In this document: piece by piece, positions 5,841 to 8,317 of the stretch | Layout: the number at the start of each line of letters is the position of its first letter | How positions within the stretch are numbered: position 1 is the stretch's first letter | Assembly (NCBI GenBank): GCA_045629845.1 | Contig: JAZQRZ010000016.1 | Location: 1 to 8,317, forward strand | Reading direction: 5' to 3' | Source: UBA9715 sp045629845 | GTDB taxonomy: Bacteria; Actinomycetota; Coriobacteriia; Coriobacteriales; Eggerthellaceae | DNA length: 8,317 nt | Position numbers and translations under genes: made by a program | The notes under the pieces: model-generated | Databases searched by the model: none | What the model was told of the DNA's origin: nothing | The model's input: only the letters and a program-made list of their open reading frames with translations

Positions 5841-6149
5841 GTGGCTAATCAAAAGATTCGCATCCGCTTGAAGGGTTACGACCATGAAATCGTGGATCAG
5901 TCCACGAAGCTCATCGTCGACACTGCCCAGAAGACGGGTGCCAAAGTATCCGGTCCTGTTCCGCTGCCCACCGAACGCAACCTGTATTGCGTTGTCCGCG
6001 GGCCGCACGTCGACAAGGATTCGCGCGAGCAGTTCGAGATGCGCACTCATAAGCGCCTCATCGACATCCTCGAGCCCACGCCTAACACCGTGGACTCGCT
6101 GATGCGTCTCGACCTGCCGGCTGGTGTCGACATCGAGATCAAGCTGTAA
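5841..6149 (+). CDS. rpsJ: 30S ribosomal protein S10 (uS10)
   Basis: Component of the 30S head; as NusE it also joins NusB in transcription antitermination. I choose the GTG at 5841, giving a 102-residue protein (MANQKIRIRLKGYDHE...), the usual length, with TGGAGG 8 nt upstream. An in-frame TTG at 5826 would add five residues and overlap that SD, so I reject it. Conserved stretches are KIRIRLKGYDHE, GPVPLPTER (about 43-51), the FEMRTHKRLIDILEPTPNT loop that packs into the head, and the C-terminal LPAGVDIEIKL. The TAA stop is the first part of the rplC Shine-Dalgarno. Normally this gene opens the S10 operon; here it follows fusA directly and has no leader of its own. Confidence 0.97.
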   Translation: MANQKIRIRLKGYDHEIVDQSTKLIVDTAQKTGAKVSGPVPLPTERNLYCVVRGPHVDKDSREQFEMRTHKRLIDILEPTPNTVDSLMRLDLPAGVDIEIKL

Positions 6150-6162
6150 GGGGGTGCCGAAC

Positions 6163-6801
6163 ATGATTAATGCGATTTACGGTAAAAAGGTCGGCATGAC
6201 CCAGATCTTCAACGAAGAAGACCAGGTTGTTGCTGTTACGGTTATCCAGGCAGAACCCAACACGGTTTGCCAGGTTAAGACCGCTGAAACCGATGGTTAC
6301 GAAGCTGTTCAGTTGGGCTTCGGCGCTATCAAGGAAAAGCATCTGACCAACCCGATGCGCGGTCACTATGACAAGTGGGGCACTGAACCCTGCCGTCATC
6401 TGCGCGAGGTTCGCGTCGAGAACGCTTCTGAATACAAGGCTGGCGACACCCAGACGGTTGGCGCTTTCGCAGAGGTTAAGAAGGTTGACGTAACCGGTAC
6501 CTCTAAGGGTAAGGGCTTCGCTGGTGTTATCAAGCGTCACGGCTTTGGTGGCGGCCCGGGCGGCCACGGTGCACACTTCCACCGCGCTCCCGGTTCCATC
6601 GGTCAGTGCGCTACGCCTTCTCGTGTTCTGAAGGGTGTGCGTCTGCCGGGTCACATGGGCTGCGATCGCGTAACCGTGAAGAATCTGGAAGTCGTCCGCG
6701 TTGACGAAGATCTGAACCTCATCCTGGTGAAGGGCGCCGTGCCCGGTGGCAAGAACGGCATCGTGCGTGTGCGCATGGCCGGCGACGGCAAGAGCTGGTA
6801 A
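6163..6801 (+). CDS. rplC: 50S ribosomal protein L3 (uL3)
   Basis: Early assembly protein whose long internal loop reaches toward the peptidyl-transferase centre. The start is the ATG at 6163 (MINAIYGKKVGMTQIF, 212 residues). A GTG at 6124 in the same frame lies inside rpsJ and would add an unrelated tail. The SD is TAAGGGGGTG (6147-6156), one base from the full anti-SD complement and including the rpsJ stop codon, which implies coupling. Key parts are KGFAGVIKRHGFGGGPGGHGAHFHRAPGSIGQ-type loop residues (about 118-148) and NLILVKGAVPGGKNG near the end. Gln148 in GSIGQ aligns with the E. coli glutamine that PrmB methylates. rplD follows after 12 nt. Confidence 0.97.
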   Translation: MINAIYGKKVGMTQIFNEEDQVVAVTVIQAEPNTVCQVKTAETDGYEAVQLGFGAIKEKHLTNPMRGHYDKWGTEPCRHLREVRVENASEYKAGDTQTVGAFAEVKKVDVTGTSKGKGFAGVIKRHGFGGGPGGHGAHFHRAPGSIGQCATPSRVLKGVRLPGHMGCDRVTVKNLEVVRVDEDLNLILVKGAVPGGKNGIVRVRMAGDGKSW

Positions 6802-6813
6802 GGAGCACCATAA

Positions 6814-7440
6814 ATGGCAACTATCGATATTAAAACCGCGGAAGGCAAGAAGGCCAGCACGGCTGAACTCGCCGACTCCGTGTTCGGCATCGAGCCGAAC
6901 GTCCCGGTAATGCATCAGGTTGTGCGCATGCAGCGCGCAAGCTGGCGTGCCGGCACGCATGAAACCAAGACTCGCGGCGAAGTCCGTGGCGGCGGCAAGA
7001 AGCCGAGGCGTCAGGAGGGCACCGGCCGTGCTCGTCAGGGTACCATCCGTGCACCGCATTGGCGTGGCGGCGGCGTGGTCTTCGGCCCGCATCCCCGCAA
7101 CTACACCTTCAAGGTGAACAAGAAGGAAATCAAGCTGGGCATCCGCTCGGCTCTGTCCGCCAAGCTGGCTGACGAGCAGCTGATTGTGGTTGACAAGCTC
7201 GAGTTCGAAACGCCTTCCACCAAGGCAGCTATGGCTGTCCTGAAGGCTCTCGAAGTCGAAGGCCGTCGTTGCACCATCGTTGTTAACGACGAAAACGTCA
7301 ACGCATTCCTGTCGTTCCGCAACATCCCCGAGGTTGACATCGTTCCCTCTGGTGACGAGAACGTCTACGAGCTGCTCGACAACAAGTTCCTCATCTTCGA
7401 GGAAGAAGCTCTGCGCAAGCTCGAGGAGGCGATGGCGTAA
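6814..7440 (+). CDS. rplD: 50S ribosomal protein L4 (uL4)
   Basis: Early-assembly large-subunit protein whose extended loop lines the exit tunnel at the constriction, where changes give macrolide resistance. The 208 residues are typical. The globular part surrounds the long basic loop, about 45-100: THETKTRGEVRGGGKKPRRQ, then GTGRARQGTIRAPHWRGGG and VFGPHPRNY. The SD TAAGGAG (6799-6805) contains the rplC stop codon, and the ATG is 8 nt further on. The TAA stop overlaps the rplW ATG by one base. In E. coli L4 represses the S10 operon through the rpsJ leader; that leader is absent here, so the same control is unlikely at that site. No tunnel-loop deletion or insertion is apparent by eye. Confidence 0.97.
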   Translation: MATIDIKTAEGKKASTAELADSVFGIEPNVPVMHQVVRMQRASWRAGTHETKTRGEVRGGGKKPRRQEGTGRARQGTIRAPHWRGGGVVFGPHPRNYTFKVNKKEIKLGIRSALSAKLADEQLIVVDKLEFETPSTKAAMAVLKALEVEGRRCTIVVNDENVNAFLSFRNIPEVDIVPSGDENVYELLDNKFLIFEEEALRKLEEAMA

Positions 7441-7724
7441 TGAAGGACGCACGCAGCATCATTATTCGCCCGATCATCACGGAGCACAGCTACGACATGA
7501 TCGAGATGAACAAGTACACGTTTGAAGTAGCACGCGACGCTAACAAGATTGAAATCGCTAAGGCGGTTGAAGAAATCTTTGGCGTGACGGTCAAGAAGGT
7601 TAACACCATGAACGTCAAGCCTAAGAAGAAGCGTGTTCGCTACATTGCAGGCTACACCCGCACTTGGAAGAAGGCTATGGTCACCATCGCTGAAGGCGAG
7701 ACCATCGAAATCTTCGCTTCGTAA
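7440..7724 (+). CDS. rplW: 50S ribosomal protein L23 (uL23)
   Basis: L23 sits at the tunnel exit and is the docking site for trigger factor and the signal recognition particle. The 94 residues run from MKDARSIIIRPIITEHSYD to VTIAEGETIEIFAS, normal in length. The family signature is visible: RPIITEHS, NKYTFEVARDANKIEIAKAVEEIFGV, then NTMNVKPKKKRVRYIAGYTRTWKKA with the basic rRNA-binding loop. The start ATG shares its A with the rplD stop (TAATG). GAGGAGG lies 10 nt upstream inside rplD, so translation is probably coupled. In the standard S10 order rplB would follow. Here a terminator and an unrelated transporter gene follow instead, making L23 the last protein of the operon in this genome region. 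Confidence 0.97.
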   Translation: MKDARSIIIRPIITEHSYDMIEMNKYTFEVARDANKIEIAKAVEEIFGVTVKKVNTMNVKPKKKRVRYIAGYTRTWKKAMVTIAEGETIEIFAS

Positions 7725-7746
7725 CAGCTTGCGAAAACAACTTCTT

Positions 7747-7776
7747 GAAAGCGCTCCTTCGGGGGCGCTTTCTTGT
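7747..7776 (+). terminator. Intrinsic terminator ending the ribosomal operon after rplW
   Basis: GAAAGCGCTCC (7747-7757) pairs with GGGGCGCTTTC (7762-7772) over 11 bp (one G-U) around a UUCG tetraloop closed by C-G, a very stable loop. The tail TTTCTTGT is T-rich though not a pure run. It begins 22 nt after the rplW stop. Read-through into the transporter gene is possible because the tail is imperfect. Confidence 0.8.
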
Positions 7777-7781
7777 ATCAT
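7776..7781 (+). promoter_or_regulatory. Possible -10 element for the ABC transporter gene
   Basis: TATCAT directly follows the terminator tail and equals the -10 of the rpsL promoter. No TTGACA-like hexamer is found 16-18 nt upstream; that space is the terminator stem. TG immediately precedes it, one base closer than in a true extended -10. Transcription would start near 7788, just before the SD AAGGGAG. Confidence 0.22.
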
Positions 7782-7805
7782 GGGCTCAGACGAAGGGAGA
7801 TGCAC

Positions 7806-8317
7806 ATGGCGTTCGTTGAGTTTCGTGATGTATGCAAGGTTTACCAGATGGGTGAAGTCGAAGTGGCGGCTGTGTCTGGCATGTCCTTCGATATCGAACA
7901 AGGTGAACTCGTTGTTGTAGTTGGGCCTTCGGGTGCTGGTAAAACTACGCTGCTGAACATGCTGGGCGGTATGGATTCTGCCACATCGGGCACTATCACG
8001 CTTGATGGGCGCGAAGTCAGCGCATTCGACGAGAAAGAGCTTACCTACTATCGACGCTACGATATTGGCTTTGTCTTCCAGTTCTACAACCTGGTGCAAA
8101 ACCTTACCGCCAAGGAAAACGTCGAATTAGCAGCGCAAATCTGTAAAGACCCACTTGATGCTGCAACAGTGCTTGAACAGGTTGGCCTGGGTCATCGCCT
8201 TGATAATTTCCCTGCGCAGCTTTCGGGTGGCGAACAGCAGCGCGTAGCTATTGCGCGTGCTTTGGCGAAGAATCCTAAGCTGCTGTTGTGCGACGAACCT
8301 ACTGGCGCGCTTGACTA
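7806..8317 (+). CDS. ABC transporter ATP-binding protein, MacB/LolD type (3' truncated by window)
   Basis: Nucleotide-binding subunit of a membrane ABC transporter; 170 complete codons are visible and the frame runs off the window. Motifs in order: Walker A GPSGAGKTT (40-48), Q-loop Q92 in VFQFYNL, signature LSGGEQQR (139-146), Walker B LLLCDEP (159-165) with catalytic E164, and D-loop ALD at the end. The N-terminal VEFRDVCKVYQMGEVEVAAV and the FQFYNL stretch are typical of the MacB/LolD/FtsE group, whose partners are FtsX-like permeases acting in lipoprotein or peptide handling or drug and antimicrobial-peptide export. The substrate cannot be told from this subunit. The ATG at 7806 has AAGGGAG 6 nt upstream. 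Codon choice is looser than in the ribosomal genes (TTA, GTA, CGA occur). Its place directly after rplW, where rplB is expected, is the odd feature. Confidence 0.93.
   Translation, partial: MAFVEFRDVCKVYQMGEVEVAAVSGMSFDIEQGELVVVVGPSGAGKTTLLNMLGGMDSATSGTITLDGREVSAFDEKELTYYRRYDIGFVFQFYNLVQNLTAKENVELAAQICKDPLDAATVLEQVGLGHRLDNFPAQLSGGEQQRVAIARALAKNPKLLLCDEPTGALD

Noticed and set aside
6124..6162. GTG start that would lengthen L3 by 13 residues
   Set aside because: It lies within rpsJ and lacks its own SD; the ATG at 6163 has a nearly ideal SD and the usual L3 N-terminus.
6139..7452. 437-codon minus-strand frame over rplC-rplD
   Set aside because: Same codon-register artefact as over fusA; no ribosome-binding site or recognisable domain.
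1..8317. CRISPR array, tRNA, rRNA, transposase, phage or defence genes
   Set aside because: No regularly spaced direct repeats, no RNA-gene signatures and no such proteins were seen; the window is housekeeping DNA apart from the intergenic repeats.

Overview
The window is chromosomal housekeeping DNA from a moderately GC-rich bacterium. All genes are on the + strand. The EF-G, S12, S7, S10, L3, L4 and L23 sequences are bacterial. The PcrA-type helicase and the CBS-domain family II pyrophosphatase fit an anaerobic Gram-positive lineage. My best guess is an actinobacterium of the class Coriobacteriia (Eggerthella/Slackia-like). This rests on protein look and codon habit, not on any search.

Layout: 1-853 is the 3' end of a pcrA/uvrD helicase gene. 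909-2279 is a complete manganese-dependent inorganic pyrophosphatase with an inserted CBS pair. 2278-2404 is a compact non-coding block: a perfect 33-nt palindrome touching the pyrophosphatase stop codon, then two REP-like repeat copies in inverted orientation flanking a good intrinsic terminator. A near-consensus promoter at 2498-2526 starts the ribosomal operon. It is followed by a roughly 205-nt leader with several stem-loops and two tiny possible uORFs. 2739-7724 is an unbroken run rpsL-rpsG-fusA-rpsJ-rplC-rplD-rplW, in which the str and S10 operons are joined directly with no tuf between them. A hairpin terminator with a UUCG loop (7747-7776) ends the run after rplW. An ABC-transporter ATPase gene of the MacB/LolD type then starts at 7806 and runs off the window.

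How the genes work together: the main operon makes two 30S proteins, elongation factor G, and then S10, L3, L4 and L23. Gaps are short from rpsG onward (32 nt or less, a 1-nt overlap at rplD-rplW), and stop codons are built into the next gene's Shine-Dalgarno at rplC and rplD. This suggests tight translational coupling. The pyrophosphatase removes PPi made by aminoacylation and polymerisation, but it lies behind its own terminator and is probably a separate unit.

The most notable point is organisational. The S10 operon stops after rplW, where rplB is expected, and continues into a transporter gene. The block is also preceded by pcrA-ppaC rather than rpoBC. No CRISPR array, tRNA, rRNA, transposase, phage gene or obvious new multi-gene system is visible. 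The less-explained DNA is the 2278-2738 intergenic region and the rpsL-rpsG gap.
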